From: Sphingomonadales bacterium
GTDB lineage: Bacteria > Pseudomonadota > Alphaproteobacteria > Sphingomonadales > Kordiimonadaceae
Length of the DNA: 54,576 nt
Assembly: GCA_011088215.1 (NCBI GenBank)
Contig: JAALKD010000018.1
Coordinates: 1 to 54,576 of the forward strand
Direction: 5' to 3'
Numbering within the stretch: position 1 is the first letter of the stretch; each line of letters begins with the position of its first letter. The notes beneath the pieces are model-generated. The model searched no databases. It had not been told where the DNA came from and worked only from the letters and a program-made list of their open reading frames with translations. The translations under genes were made by a program, and so were the position numbers. Of this stretch, positions 26,511 to 35,136 are shown one piece after another.

Positions 26511-27805
26511 TTAACGGCGCACACCCAAGTCCAGGGCCTCGTTTATCTGCGCCATCGGGAGAAAACCTTTATATTGACGCCCTTCCTCATAGGGGTCGGC
26601 CATCAAGCCAGCGTCAATAAGTTCGCGATTGGTATATCCGAAAACATAGTGCCAAATTTGGCTGAAATATCTTTGGTACGAAATCCCGTTTCGCAACGTG
26701 GTCAACTGTCCAAGGTCCTGCTCCAACGGTCGGTAATTTTCCCGAAGCCAATCCGTCATAATGCCCCGACTTTTCCTCATGATTTCGGCCATCATTGCCG
26801 CATCCTCCTCAAGGAAAACCGGCGCAATCAACCGCACAGTTTCGTCCTCGCTGCGGATATAGCGCATTTGTTCAAGCAGTACAATAAGGGCGCCACCCGT
26901 TCTAGTGGAACTTCGCTCGCCTTCACTATATCCGCTGTTGTCCCCGCACCACGCCTCAACGCCTTAAGAATTCGGGTCACATCTGCCATCATCAGGTCGC
27001 CGTATGTGGCAAGGGAATTACTGGCGGTTTCCCGGAGCGGCTCATCAACGCCGATAAAAAGAGGCGCCTGCCCGAGCCGGCGTAGATACGCATTCATGCG
27101 CCAGGCAAAATCCGGAAAACCAAATCGCGGAATTGCCGCATGATCACCAAAACTTGTCAGAGTCAGGCCACCGAATTGAGAGTTATGGCTACCCCAATAC
27201 AATCGCGCCAGCGAAACTTCATCGCTTTTTTCCTTGGCCCAGAGAATATATCTGCCGCGCGGGGTTTCTGGCGTCGATGCCATGTATTCATTTTCTGCTG
27301 CAATATTCAAACCGTCCCAGTCTAGTGAGTAAGCGCCGATAATCGCATAAGCAATCATCTCGCGTGGAACGGTTTTTACTGGATAAGTGTCAAATAGACC
27401 GGCAAAGGACCGCCATTCATTTTTATACTCTTCCGCAAGGCTTCTAGCATAACGATACCCAACATCCTCGAATATCTTGTGATCGCGTGCCGACGTATAA
27501 TTAAAATCAATATAATATAGTCCGCTGTCTTCGCGCAGAATGTTCAGCGAAAGCAGATGGGCCAGGTCAACATCTGTATCAGCGATCATACCTGAGACCG
27601 CTTCAGCGCTAAGAGGAGCTTGCGCCAATTTAACAATCATTTTACTGACCGATGAAATCCCAAGCACAACCGTGGGGCTTTCCAAACCTTCTGCGGACAC
27701 TCTTCCAGTTACACCGACACTCAGGACAGATGATTCCTGAGCGGCGGCCTCGTTGGCAGCAAGCGCCGCGAATAGGCCAAGCAGAATTCCAAGCCAACGC
27801 ATCAT
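26511..27805 (-). pseudogene. Exported protein with winged-helix-like segments, one frameshift
   Basis: ATG at 27805 follows GGGGGAAA and begins a signal peptide (GILLGLFAALAANEAAAQ). The frame breaks near 26888-26898 (GGGCGCCACCC), after VKASEVPLERV; restoring one base gives GALIVLLEQMRYIRSEDE, joining the second part to the stop at 26511, about 431 aa in total. Two stretches look like winged helices: APLSAEAVSGMIADTDVDL with LLSLNILREDSGLYYI, and TADIVKASEVPLERV with LIVLLEQMRYIRSEDETVRL. I do not recognise the family. It lies between rpsD with its terminator and the rpsD 3' remnant, so it is the cargo of that rearrangement. Confidence 0.65.
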
Positions 27806-27845
27806 TTTCCCCCACAGATGACACACAGCCAAAATCTATCACAAA

Positions 27846-27876
27846 AAAGGCCACTGGAAAACACCAGTGGCCTTTC
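27846..27876 (-). terminator. Rho-independent terminator of rpsD
   Basis: On the minus strand AAAGGCCACTGG, the loop TGTTTT and CCAGTGGCCTTT form a perfect 12-bp stem followed by TTT. It starts 27 bp after the rpsD stop and also works as a bidirectional hairpin. It separates rpsD from the downstream exported gene. Confidence 0.9.
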
Positions 27877-27902
27877 AATTCATTGTGAATTTGGTCTCGT
27901 TA

Positions 27903-28514
27903 TTAACGAGAGTAAAATTCCACCACCAGATTAGGTTCCATGATAACCGCGTATGGAACTTCGTCGAGGGTTGGTACGCGTACGTAAGTTGCTTTAAAGC
28001 CTTCAACAGCAACATATTCAGGATGTTCGCGCTCTGGGTTTTGGCCTGCTTCAATCACCATTGGAATGGCACGGGCTTTTTCGCGAACTTCAACCACATC
28101 GCCTGCTTTCAGCTGGCGAGACGGAATGTTACAGCGCTTGCCGTTTACCAGAACATGACCGTGGCTGACGAACTGGCGGGCACCAAACACAGTTGGTACG
28201 AATTTGGCACGATAAACAAGTGCGTCGAGACGGCACTCAAGAATACCAACCAGGTTTTCACCGGTGTCGCCCTTACGGCGCACAGCTTCGTCGTAATAGC
28301 GACGGAATTGCTTCTCAGTGATGTTACCGTAGTAACCTTTCAGCTTCTGCTTGGCACGCAACTGAATGCCGTAGTCAGACAATTTGCCTTTACGGCGCTG
28401 ACCGTGCTGGCCGGGGCCATAATCACGACGGTTTACCGGAGACTTGGAACGGCCCCAGATATTTTCGCCCATACGGCGATCGAGTTTATACTTCGCTTGG
28501 ATACGCTTGGTCAT
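27903..28514 (-). CDS. rpsD: 30S ribosomal protein S4
   Basis: A 203-aa primary 16S-binding ribosomal protein. Matches: N-terminal [20 protein letters not shown], the segment [20 protein letters not shown], and the S4 RNA-binding domain [20 protein letters not shown] with [15 protein letters not shown]. Length is normal. AAAAAGGAG precedes the ATG. As usual in alphaproteobacteria it stands alone, outside the alpha operon. It has a near-consensus promoter upstream and a strong terminator downstream, and a partial diverged copy of its 3' end lies 1.4 kb downstream. Confidence 0.98.
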   Translation of the reverse strand: MTKRIQAKYKLDRRMGENIWGRSKSPVNRRDYGPGQHGQRRKGKLSDYGIQLRAKQKLKGYYGNITEKQFRRYYDEAVRRKGDTGENLVGILECRLDALVYRAKFVPTVFGARQFVSHGHVLVNGKRCNIPSRQLKAGDVVEVREKARAIPMVIEAGQNPEREHPEYVAVEGFKATYVRVPTLDEVPYAVIMEPNLVVEFYSR

Positions 28515-28630
28515 GCGAATCGCTCCTTTTTGTAAGCGCCACGAGCGTGTGCAGACCGAAATCGATAAGGCACTATGATGCTCGCGCGGACAGGGTCACT
28601 ATTGCCCTGACCATTCATTAAGACGCGGGA

Positions 28631-28657
28631 ATTATAGGGGTGTGGACTACTTGTCAA
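28631..28657 (-). promoter_or_regulatory. sigma70 promoter of rpsD
   Basis: On the minus strand a perfect TTGACA (28652-28657) and a perfect TATAAT (28631-28636) are separated by 15 bp, slightly short of the ideal 17. Transcription would start near 28624, leaving a leader of about 110 nt that contains a small hairpin (CAGGG...CCCTG, 28591-28609 region), possibly for S4 feedback. Confidence 0.7.
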
Positions 28658-28687
28658 CTCAAAAGCGCATAATGGGGCAATAATCGC

Positions 28688-29404
28688 CTAAATATGATAC
28701 TCGCCGGTGTAAGTGACGCCTGCCGCCAGATTGGCGGGAACGGCAACATCCATAAATTTTGGGTTGGCCAGTTTCAAATTGCCCATCAATTCAACATATT
28801 CAGCTTTTCCAGCAACCTGAAGACGCGGATTGAATTGCTTTTCCTCACTGATACGGCTTTCACAAACACTCCGATAATCATGCCCTGGGTAGACAATGGT
28901 ATCTTCTGACAGGGTCAATAACTTATTGAAAATACTATCGTATTGCATACCGGCATCACCGTTTTGGAAATCCGTGCGTCCGCTGCCACGAATAAGCAGT
29001 GTATCGCCAGTGAAAACCATGCTCCGTTCGCTGTCTTTTAGATGATAGCTGAAGCTGTCATCGGTGTGGCCCGGCGTAGCAATCGCAGCCAATGCATGTT
29101 TACCGAACGTCACTGCTTCGCCGTCTTTAACAAAGCGGTCAATGCCTGTCGCCGTGGAGCCAAAGCCGTGAATAGAACGCGCACCAAAGGTTTCGCGCAA
29201 GGCACCAAGGCCGGTGACATGGTCAGCATGCACATGCGTGTCAATACCGTGTACTAACTTAAGGTCCAGCTCTTTCAGCAACCGCACATAAAGCGGCATC
29301 TGCTCAACCACAGGGTCAATCATCACCGCTTCGCGGGTTGCCTCGTCACCTAACAGGTACGTGTAAGTCCATGTTTCGTGATCGAATAACTGCCTGAAAA
29401 TCAT
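28688..29404 (-). CDS. ETHE1-like persulfide dioxygenase (MBL-fold)
   Basis: A 238-aa metallo-beta-lactamase-fold protein. FRQLFDHETWTYTYLLGD at the start, THVHADHVTGLGALR (HxHxDH metal motif, though one metal is used in ETHE1), ATPGHTDDSFSYHL, MVFTGDTLLIRGSGRTDFQN, and TIVYPGHDYRSVCESRISEE are all ETHE1 marks. It oxidises glutathione persulfide to sulfite in hydrogen sulfide detoxification. The start at 29404 has GGCAGGA upstream; the longer frame to 29446 is unlikely. No sulfide:quinone reductase or rhodanese gene is adjacent. Confidence 0.9.
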   Translation of the reverse strand: MIFRQLFDHETWTYTYLLGDEATREAVMIDPVVEQMPLYVRLLKELDLKLVHGIDTHVHADHVTGLGALRETFGARSIHGFGSTATGIDRFVKDGEAVTFGKHALAAIATPGHTDDSFSYHLKDSERSMVFTGDTLLIRGSGRTDFQNGDAGMQYDSIFNKLLTLSEDTIVYPGHDYRSVCESRISEEKQFNPRLQVAGKAEYVELMGNLKLANPKFMDVAVPANLAAGVTYTGEYHI

Positions 29405-29522
29405 AATTTCCTGCCTTTCTGATCCAAAAAGCCCTTTCTGACCCAAAAAGCGCGACTAAATCGTGAATTTCGGAATCAAACTCATAGTTATCATAATCAA
29501 ACTCAAAGTTTCTTGATAAAAA

Positions 29523-29759
29523 TCAGCTTTTTCTATTGTCTCTTAAACTCGCTGCGGTCGAATATGATGACACTCCGTATGGCACGAGATATGTCAGGAA
29601 AACTTTCAACCAATCAATCGGCGCGCTACCACCGATGATCGCCTGCCACTGATTGATCAGACTAAGCAAAGTTCCAACAACTGCCCCAACAATAACTGCA
29701 CGTTTTACTGTCGACGGCAAAAGCCAGTCACTGATGAAACTGGATTGCTGTTCACTCAC
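29523..29759 (-). CDS. NrtS-like small membrane protein
   Basis: A 78-aa protein with two hydrophobic helices (VKRAVIVGAVVGTLLSLIN and VFLTYLVPYGVSSYS). The pattern LINQWQAIIGG with LTYLVPYGVSS is that of NrtS, described as a small nitrate/nitrite transporter working as a bundle. It overlaps the upstream 3-HIBDH gene by 4 bp (ATGA), so it is translationally coupled. No nitrate reductase is in the window, so the transport role is an inference from the family. Confidence 0.75.
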   Translation of the reverse strand: MSEQQSSFISDWLLPSTVKRAVIVGAVVGTLLSLINQWQAIIGGSAPIDWLKVFLTYLVPYGVSSYSTAASLRDNRKS

Positions 29760-30640
29760 TCTCTAAACCGTCGGATCAGGCTGGAGGTATCGTTGCGGTT
29801 GCCACCCATTTCCTGTACCTCGCCGTAAAATTCGTCTACTTGCCCAGTGATCGGCAGGGTAATGTTCATTCGTTTGGCTTCCTCCAGCACAATGCCCAAA
29901 TCCTTGCGCATCCAGTCTACTGCAAACCCGAAATCAAACTTGCCGTCAATCATGGTTTCAGCGCGGTTATCCATCTGCCAGCTTTGAGCTGCACCCTTGC
30001 TGATCACTTCCACAACCGCTTTTGCGTCCAGCCCAGCCTCCATGCCGAAATGAAGCGCCTCGGCAAGGCCTTGCACCACACCAGCGATGCATATCTGATT
30101 GACCATTTTTGCCAGCTGACCCGAGCCTGGTCCGCCCAGCAGTTTCACTGTTTTGCCGTAGGCTGCCATAATCGGAGCCACCGCATCAAAATGGGTGGGA
30201 TCGCCGCCGCACATAATGGTTAATACACCGTTCACAGCGCCTGCTTCCCCGCCAGAAACTGGCGCGTCGATGAAGCCAATACCCTGCTTGGCTGCAGCGG
30301 CTGCCATTTGGCGCGCACAGTCCGCTGAAGCAGTTGTATGGTCAACAAACACAGCGCCTTCATTCATGGAAGCGAATGCACCTTCCTCGCCGATGCATAT
30401 GGCCTCAACATCTTTGTCGGCACCAACACAGGCAAAAACAAAATCGGCGTCTGCGGCAGCACCAGCGGGCGTGGGTGCGGCGAAAATTTCTTGCTCGCTT
30501 GTGCCAGCATAGTCTTCCAGCCAAGCGTCAGCTTTGCCCGCGCTACGGTTGTAAACCGTCACACTATGCCCGGCGGCAACCAAATGCCCAGCCATCGGAT
30601 AGCCCATCACCCCAAGCCCAATGAATGCAACCTTCGCCAT
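29756..30640 (-). CDS. NAD(P)-dependent oxidoreductase, 3-hydroxyisobutyrate dehydrogenase family
   Basis: A 294-aa beta-hydroxyacid dehydrogenase (MmsB/GarR/GlxR type). The N-terminal Rossmann motif is FIGLGVMGYPMAGHL; then the substrate-binding block DAPVSGGEAGAVNGVLTIMCGG; then the catalytic Lys in GSGQLAKMVNQI; and the cofactor-end region MRKDLGIVLEEAK. AGGAGAAG precedes the ATG at 30640; the frame upstream to 30772 abuts the YHS gene and is not used. The exact hydroxyacid is unknown. It overlaps nrtS-like by 4 bp. Confidence 0.9.
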   Translation of the reverse strand: MAKVAFIGLGVMGYPMAGHLVAAGHSVTVYNRSAGKADAWLEDYAGTSEQEIFAAPTPAGAAADADFVFACVGADKDVEAICIGEEGAFASMNEGAVFVDHTTASADCARQMAAAAAKQGIGFIDAPVSGGEAGAVNGVLTIMCGGDPTHFDAVAPIMAAYGKTVKLLGGPGSGQLAKMVNQICIAGVVQGLAEALHFGMEAGLDAKAVVEVISKGAAQSWQMDNRAETMIDGKFDFGFAVDWMRKDLGIVLEEAKRMNITLPITGQVDEFYGEVQEMGGNRNDTSSLIRRFRE

Positions 30641-30660
30641 TAATCTTCTCCTGAAACGCT

Positions 30661-30745
30661 GAAAGCCGCACATTTTAATGGTGCAGCTTTCTTTGCTTAG
30701 GCGAGCGAGGCGTGATTGTCCAGCGGCGCTTTTGTCCGCCGCTGC
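30661..30745 (-). terminator. Two adjacent hairpins between the YHS gene and the 3-HIBDH gene
   Basis: On the minus strand AGCGGCG-GACAAAA-GCGCCGCT (about 30720-30741) is followed by AAAGCTGCAC-CATTAAAAT-GTGCGGCTTT (about 30661-30690). The second ends in TTT and could terminate the YHS transcript. The T-run is short, so it may only attenuate. Confidence 0.45.
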
Positions 30746-30772
30746 CCGAGGATCACTCGCGGTGCCAATCAA

Positions 30773-31279
30773 TCAGAATTTAGCGGTATATTTGGAGAAA
30801 TTCTTCGCCTCAAGCTCCCAGCGTTTGTCGGCGACAACGCGGAATTTTCGGCTATTGGTTTTCCACATTTCCAACTTCATCTCGTTTTCGAACAAGAACA
30901 GCTTGTTGTCCTGAACAGCGAAAACCGCCGGATTGGCGGCTACAGTTTTGTGGTCTGACATAGCGAATGCACAGTGCCCACCATACTGCGGCGCATACTG
31001 CGTGGGATTATCGACAAAGGTTTGCCTACTCTCGAAGCTGGAAAAATAGTAAACCTGCCCTTCGTAAACATAGTTGATCTCGGGCTTGCCAGGTTTGGGT
31101 AATCCACCAGCGAAGTAAAGCGTGGCATCATACCCGCCAACAGCGATGACCAGTTCAGCAGCTGGTTTTTCGTCGGCCACGTTGCTCGCAAATATGTTTT
31201 CGGCACCTGCACTTGCTGGCATCGCCTGCAACGTAAGCACCGCCACCGGTAGCATCGCAATTTTCATTATCTTCAACAT
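30773..31279 (-). CDS. Secreted YHS domain-containing protein
   Basis: A 168-aa protein with a signal peptide (MLPVAVLTLQAMPASAGA). The YHS-like module is AVGGYDATLYFAGG, then YVYEGQVYYFSSFESRQTF, and NPTQYAPQYGGHCAFAM, with conserved aromatic and Cys/His positions that suggest metal contact. The C-terminal half (NKLFLFENEMKLEMW) repeats the strand pattern. Family members are often linked to metal handling, but no partner gene is present. A potential ATG lies at 31279; another, at MKIAM, starts 12 bp later. Confidence 0.85.
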   Translation of the reverse strand: MLKIMKIAMLPVAVLTLQAMPASAGAENIFASNVADEKPAAELVIAVGGYDATLYFAGGLPKPGKPEINYVYEGQVYYFSSFESRQTFVDNPTQYAPQYGGHCAFAMSDHKTVAANPAVFAVQDNKLFLFENEMKLEMWKTNSRKFRVVADKRWELEAKNFSKYTAKF

Positions 31280-31536
31280 TTTTTCACGTCCTTTGAATTA
31301 ACCCTGCTAAACTTTTGTACCAAGGCCACCAGCTCAAATCACTTCACGTCGACACACCAATCAGTGAAGTCGCCGTTATTAGTGCCGTGTGCAGCCAACC
31401 CCTTCTGTCCAACAATTGAATAACCTGAACCTTCACAAAAAATCTCAGGTTGGCCCCACAGAAAAATCGCCATATAGTCAACCATTCAAATACGTGTCTC
31501 CGGGGAGAGCACACCAACTGATGGGGCGAGATTCTG

Positions 31537-33990
31537 ATGCAAACACTGAAGTTTTGGCTAATTTTTGTCGGTGCGCTTTTGGTCGCCTTTGTTGCCATCG
31601 GCTTCGGCTGGCTTAAAAGCAGCCTGCCACCCACCAGCGGCACCTACGAAGTTGCCGGCACCAGCGATACCATCACCATCGCCCGCGACAGCAACGGGGT
31701 TCCCCATATCGACGCGGCAAGCGAAAATGACCTGGCCTTCGGACTGGGCTACGCCCACGCGCAGGACCGTCTATGGCAAATGGAAATGAACCGGCGCATC
31801 GGCAACGGACGAGTTGCAGAGGTACTGGGCGAAGCAGGCATTGGATTCGATAAATATTTCAGAACACTGGGCTTTACCCTGCGCGCGGAAACCGCGCTGG
31901 CTGTTCTTCCGCCGGAGGTTGTCGAGGGGCTTGAGCAATACGCCGCCGGTGTAAATGCTTATGTGAGCAAGCGCAGCGGTGCACTGCCACCTGAATTTCA
32001 CCTGACCGGCATAACGCCCGAACCGTGGACCCCACGGGATTCACTAGTTTGGCAAAAAATGATGTGGCTTGACCTGTCCGGCAACGCACGCCAGGAAATC
32101 GCCCGCGCACGCCTATTGGCAAAATTGTCTCCCGAGCAAGTTGCGACCATATTCCCCTCCTACCCCGGCGAGGAACCACGGTCTTACCCAGCATTGGCCG
32201 CAATTTATAACAAATCTCCGATCGTGGCGGCGGCTAGAGCGATTGGCCCAGAGAAGCCCGCCGGATATGGGTCAAACAATTGGGTGGTTTCGGGCGAACG
32301 CACAACAAGCAGCATGCCGTTGCTGGCCAATGACCCGCACCTTGGGTTAACCACCCCGTCCATATGGTATCTGGCCCGGCTTCATAACCGCAGTGACAAA
32401 ACCAACATCGTTGGGGTCAGTTTCCCCGGCGCGCCCGGCATTGTTATCGGGCGCAACGACCATATCGCGTGGGGCTTCACCAATACCGCACCCGATGTGA
32501 TGGACCTGTTTGTTGAAAAACTTGTCGGCGACAACCGCTATCTGACCCCGACCGGGCCTGTGAAGTTTGAAAGTCGCGAAGAGATTATCAAGGTACGCGG
32601 CGGCGACCACATTGTGCTTAACGTGCGGGAAACCCGGCACGGTCCCGTTGTCTCTGACATTTATAGCGGCAGCCAAGAATTTCTGGACGACGAGCATGTG
32701 ATTTCACTGCAGTGGACAGCGCTTTTGCCCACCGACACTGGTGTGGTGGCACTGCAAAGCCTGGGGGCAGCCAAAAACTTTGAGGAGTTCAAAGCTGCGG
32801 GCAGTTTCTACCGCGGGCCAGAGCAAAATATGGTCTATGCCGACACCGAGGGGAATATTGGCTATTACGCACCGGCACTGGTACCCGTGCGCCGCACCGA
32901 CAACGAAATTAACGGCGCCCTGCCATCGCCCGGATGGGACGCTAAATACGACTGGCAAAGCTTCTTGCCATACGGCGAACTGCCAACCCGCTTTAACCCG
33001 GCTGGCGGCATTATTGCCACCGCGAACGAAAAAGTTATTGACGGTGAGTACCCGCATTTCATCACCAACGACGTGGCGCTGCCATACCGCGGCAACCGCA
33101 TCCGCGCCCAGTTGAAAGCCACCGAAAAACATACGCCCGAGACTTTCGCTGACCTGCATGCCGACATTGTGTCTGACATGGCCCGCGACCTGACGCCGTG
33201 GATTGCTGCCAATCTGGAAGACACGCCGGTAAAGGCGGCGCTTGAGGCGCGGGATGGTACAATGGGTACGCAGCAGTCTGAACCGCTGATATTCTACACA
33301 TGGCTGCGGCACTATCAGGCGCAGTTGATGGGGGACGAGCTGGGCGAGCTCTACACGAGCTTTACTCGCCAGCGTCCGCGGATACTCAAATCCACTCTCT
33401 ATTGGGCTGCAGAAGATCACTCTGGGCATACTGAAGAAAGCTGGAATACCGGTTATTACGCCCTGCCAGTGCTGGCACGCGAAAATTCAATAGCATGGTG
33501 CGACGACACCACAACAGACGGTCAAATTGAGACCTGCCGTGCGTTGGCTAACCGCGCCATGGCACTAACCATCGAGGAACTTACCGCGCGTCACGGCGAC
33601 GACATGCAGGACTGGCGGTGGGGTACGACCCACACCCTGCACCAAAGTCACCGTCCCATGAGTCAAATACCTGGAATGAAAGACATTTTTGGCCTAACGA
33701 CACCAATTGGTGGTGGCCGGTTTACTGTAAATGTGGCAGGTGTAAGTGCCAATCCCGGCAACTTGAATCAGTCCACATTCGGACCCAGTTACCGCGGTAT
33801 TTTCGACATGTCTGATCTGGAAAATTCGCTCTATGTGCAACCAACCGGTCAGTCTGGAAACCCTCTTTCAAAGCACTATGATGACCTGTTCGATCAATGG
33901 CGTGATGTGGAGTATTTCAAGATATCCACCGAAACCGCCATCCCCGACGATGTTGAAGGGGTTTTAACGCTGGTGCCCGACACAAAGTGA
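31537..33990 (+). CDS. Penicillin acylase family protein
   Basis: An 817-aa Ntn-hydrolase precursor. An N-terminal membrane/signal helix (residues 5-25) is followed by the alpha chain (GVPHIDAASENDLAFGLGYA, HAQDRLWQMEMNRRIGNGR). The autocatalytic junction is YGSNNWVVSGERT with nucleophile Ser246. The beta chain then has PLLANDPHLGLTTPSIWY and IGRNDHIAWGFTN. Length and order are standard. Relatives cleave beta-lactam side chains or acyl-homoserine lactones; the actual substrate here cannot be told from sequence. GGGGCGAG precedes the ATG. It is monocistronic. Confidence 0.93.
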   Translation: MQTLKFWLIFVGALLVAFVAIGFGWLKSSLPPTSGTYEVAGTSDTITIARDSNGVPHIDAASENDLAFGLGYAHAQDRLWQMEMNRRIGNGRVAEVLGEAGIGFDKYFRTLGFTLRAETALAVLPPEVVEGLEQYAAGVNAYVSKRSGALPPEFHLTGITPEPWTPRDSLVWQKMMWLDLSGNARQEIARARLLAKLSPEQVATIFPSYPGEEPRSYPALAAIYNKSPIVAAARAIGPEKPAGYGSNNWVVSGERTTSSMPLLANDPHLGLTTPSIWYLARLHNRSDKTNIVGVSFPGAPGIVIGRNDHIAWGFTNTAPDVMDLFVEKLVGDNRYLTPTGPVKFESREEIIKVRGGDHIVLNVRETRHGPVVSDIYSGSQEFLDDEHVISLQWTALLPTDTGVVALQSLGAAKNFEEFKAAGSFYRGPEQNMVYADTEGNIGYYAPALVPVRRTDNEINGALPSPGWDAKYDWQSFLPYGELPTRFNPAGGIIATANEKVIDGEYPHFITNDVALPYRGNRIRAQLKATEKHTPETFADLHADIVSDMARDLTPWIAANLEDTPVKAALEARDGTMGTQQSEPLIFYTWLRHYQAQLMGDELGELYTSFTRQRPRILKSTLYWAAEDHSGHTEESWNTGYYALPVLARENSIAWCDDTTTDGQIETCRALANRAMALTIEELTARHGDDMQDWRWGTTHTLHQSHRPMSQIPGMKDIFGLTTPIGGGRFTVNVAGVSANPGNLNQSTFGPSYRGIFDMSDLENSLYVQPTGQSGNPLSKHYDDLFDQWRDVEYFKISTETAIPDDVEGVLTLVPDTK

Positions 33991-34112
33991 ATTACACCAA
34001 TTTAAATACACAAAGAAAAGCAACAGCCCGCCAAATGTGAACCAGTTGTTAACCATCTGCTGCAATAGTGATCCCTGACAATACGGATTGAACAAGCAAA
34101 GCGGATAAATTC

Positions 34113-35036
34113 TTGGCGGGCGACGACGACAAACCAAGACCAATCATCAAGAAGGTGAAGAAGGTTCAGGGCGGAGGGCATCATGGCGGTGCTTGGAAGG
34201 TTGCCTATGCCGATTTCACCACTGCGATGATGGCATTTTTCATGCTGTTGTGGCTACTGAATGTAGCGCCTCCAGAAACACTGGCTGGATTGGCAGACTA
34301 CTTTTCCCCTACTACAGCGGCGGTTTCTGGTCGCTCTGGTGTTGATGCGATTAACCCACCATCTGACGATTCGACCGGTTCGAACCCCTCACCGACAGTC
34401 TTGATATCTGACCCTGGCAGGCCCAAAACCGGCCCGACAAGCGGCGACAATGACGGCGCGGACGTGGAAGGTGGTGGTGATCCGGACGTGCAAGACGTGA
34501 TTGATCTGGCCAACCGCATCCGCGAACAAGAGGACATGACCTTCGAGCAGATGCAGGAGCAACTACGCCTTGCCATCCAGCAGTCACCGACGCTGTCAGA
34601 CATGTCCGATCAGGTGATTATGGAAATTACCGAAGACGGTATGAAAATTCAGTTGATAGACAAGGACCGTCGCGCCATGTTCCGCCAGGGAACGGACGAG
34701 CTATATAATTATGCCCGCGACATGATCAATGAAATTGGTGGTTCGATACAGGCGCTGCCAAACCGGGTGACCGTACAGGGCCACACCGACGGCGGCAACT
34801 TCACAGGACCGCAAGGCGGTAGCAATTGGTCGTTAAGCGCCGACCGCGCAAATTCTGCATTAAAGGTACTGGACCAGTCCGGTGTTACCAGCGATCGATT
34901 CTTCGAAGTTACTGGCAAGGCAGGCAGTGAGCCCCTGTATCCCGACCAGCCAACCCGTAGCGAAAACCGCAGGATTACAATCCTTATCCTGCGAGAGGCT
35001 CCTGTGGTTCCTCCGAACTTGACCGGCGGCAACTAG
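34113..35036 (+). CDS. motB: Flagellar motor protein MotB-like (OmpA/MotB domain)
   Basis: A 307-aa protein. Residues 25-50 hold the plug/transmembrane block GGAWKVAYADFTTAMMAFFM LLWLLN with the proton-carrying Asp34. A Pro/Ser/Asp-rich linker follows, then the peptidoglycan-binding OmpA-like domain (VTVQGHTDGGNFTGPQGGSN, LSADRANSALKVLDQ, TRSENRRITILIL). The start is TTG at 34113 with AAGCGGA upstream. No motA is adjacent and no other flagellar gene is in the window, so its MotA partner must be elsewhere. It is a full-length MotB, not a bare OmpA protein. Confidence 0.9.
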   Translation: MAGDDDKPRPIIKKVKKVQGGGHHGGAWKVAYADFTTAMMAFFMLLWLLNVAPPETLAGLADYFSPTTAAVSGRSGVDAINPPSDDSTGSNPSPTVLISDPGRPKTGPTSGDNDGADVEGGGDPDVQDVIDLANRIREQEDMTFEQMQEQLRLAIQQSPTLSDMSDQVIMEITEDGMKIQLIDKDRRAMFRQGTDELYNYARDMINEIGGSIQALPNRVTVQGHTDGGNFTGPQGGSNWSLSADRANSALKVLDQSGVTSDRFFEVTGKAGSEPLYPDQPTRSENRRITILILREAPVVPPNLTGGN

Positions 35037-35136
35037 TACCAGGCTATCTGCAACCATTGCCCTTTCTTCTTGTTCAACTAGGCCCCGATCGTTAACAATA
35101 ACGATTGTTGAAGATTGGAACCGAGGTCAGGCATCC

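Noticed and set aside
29404..29500. Short imperfect direct repeats (CTTTCTGAYCCAAAAAGC and AATCAAACTCA) upstream of the ETHE1 gene
   Set aside because: Only two copies each, short and unlinked to any element; most likely replication slippage.
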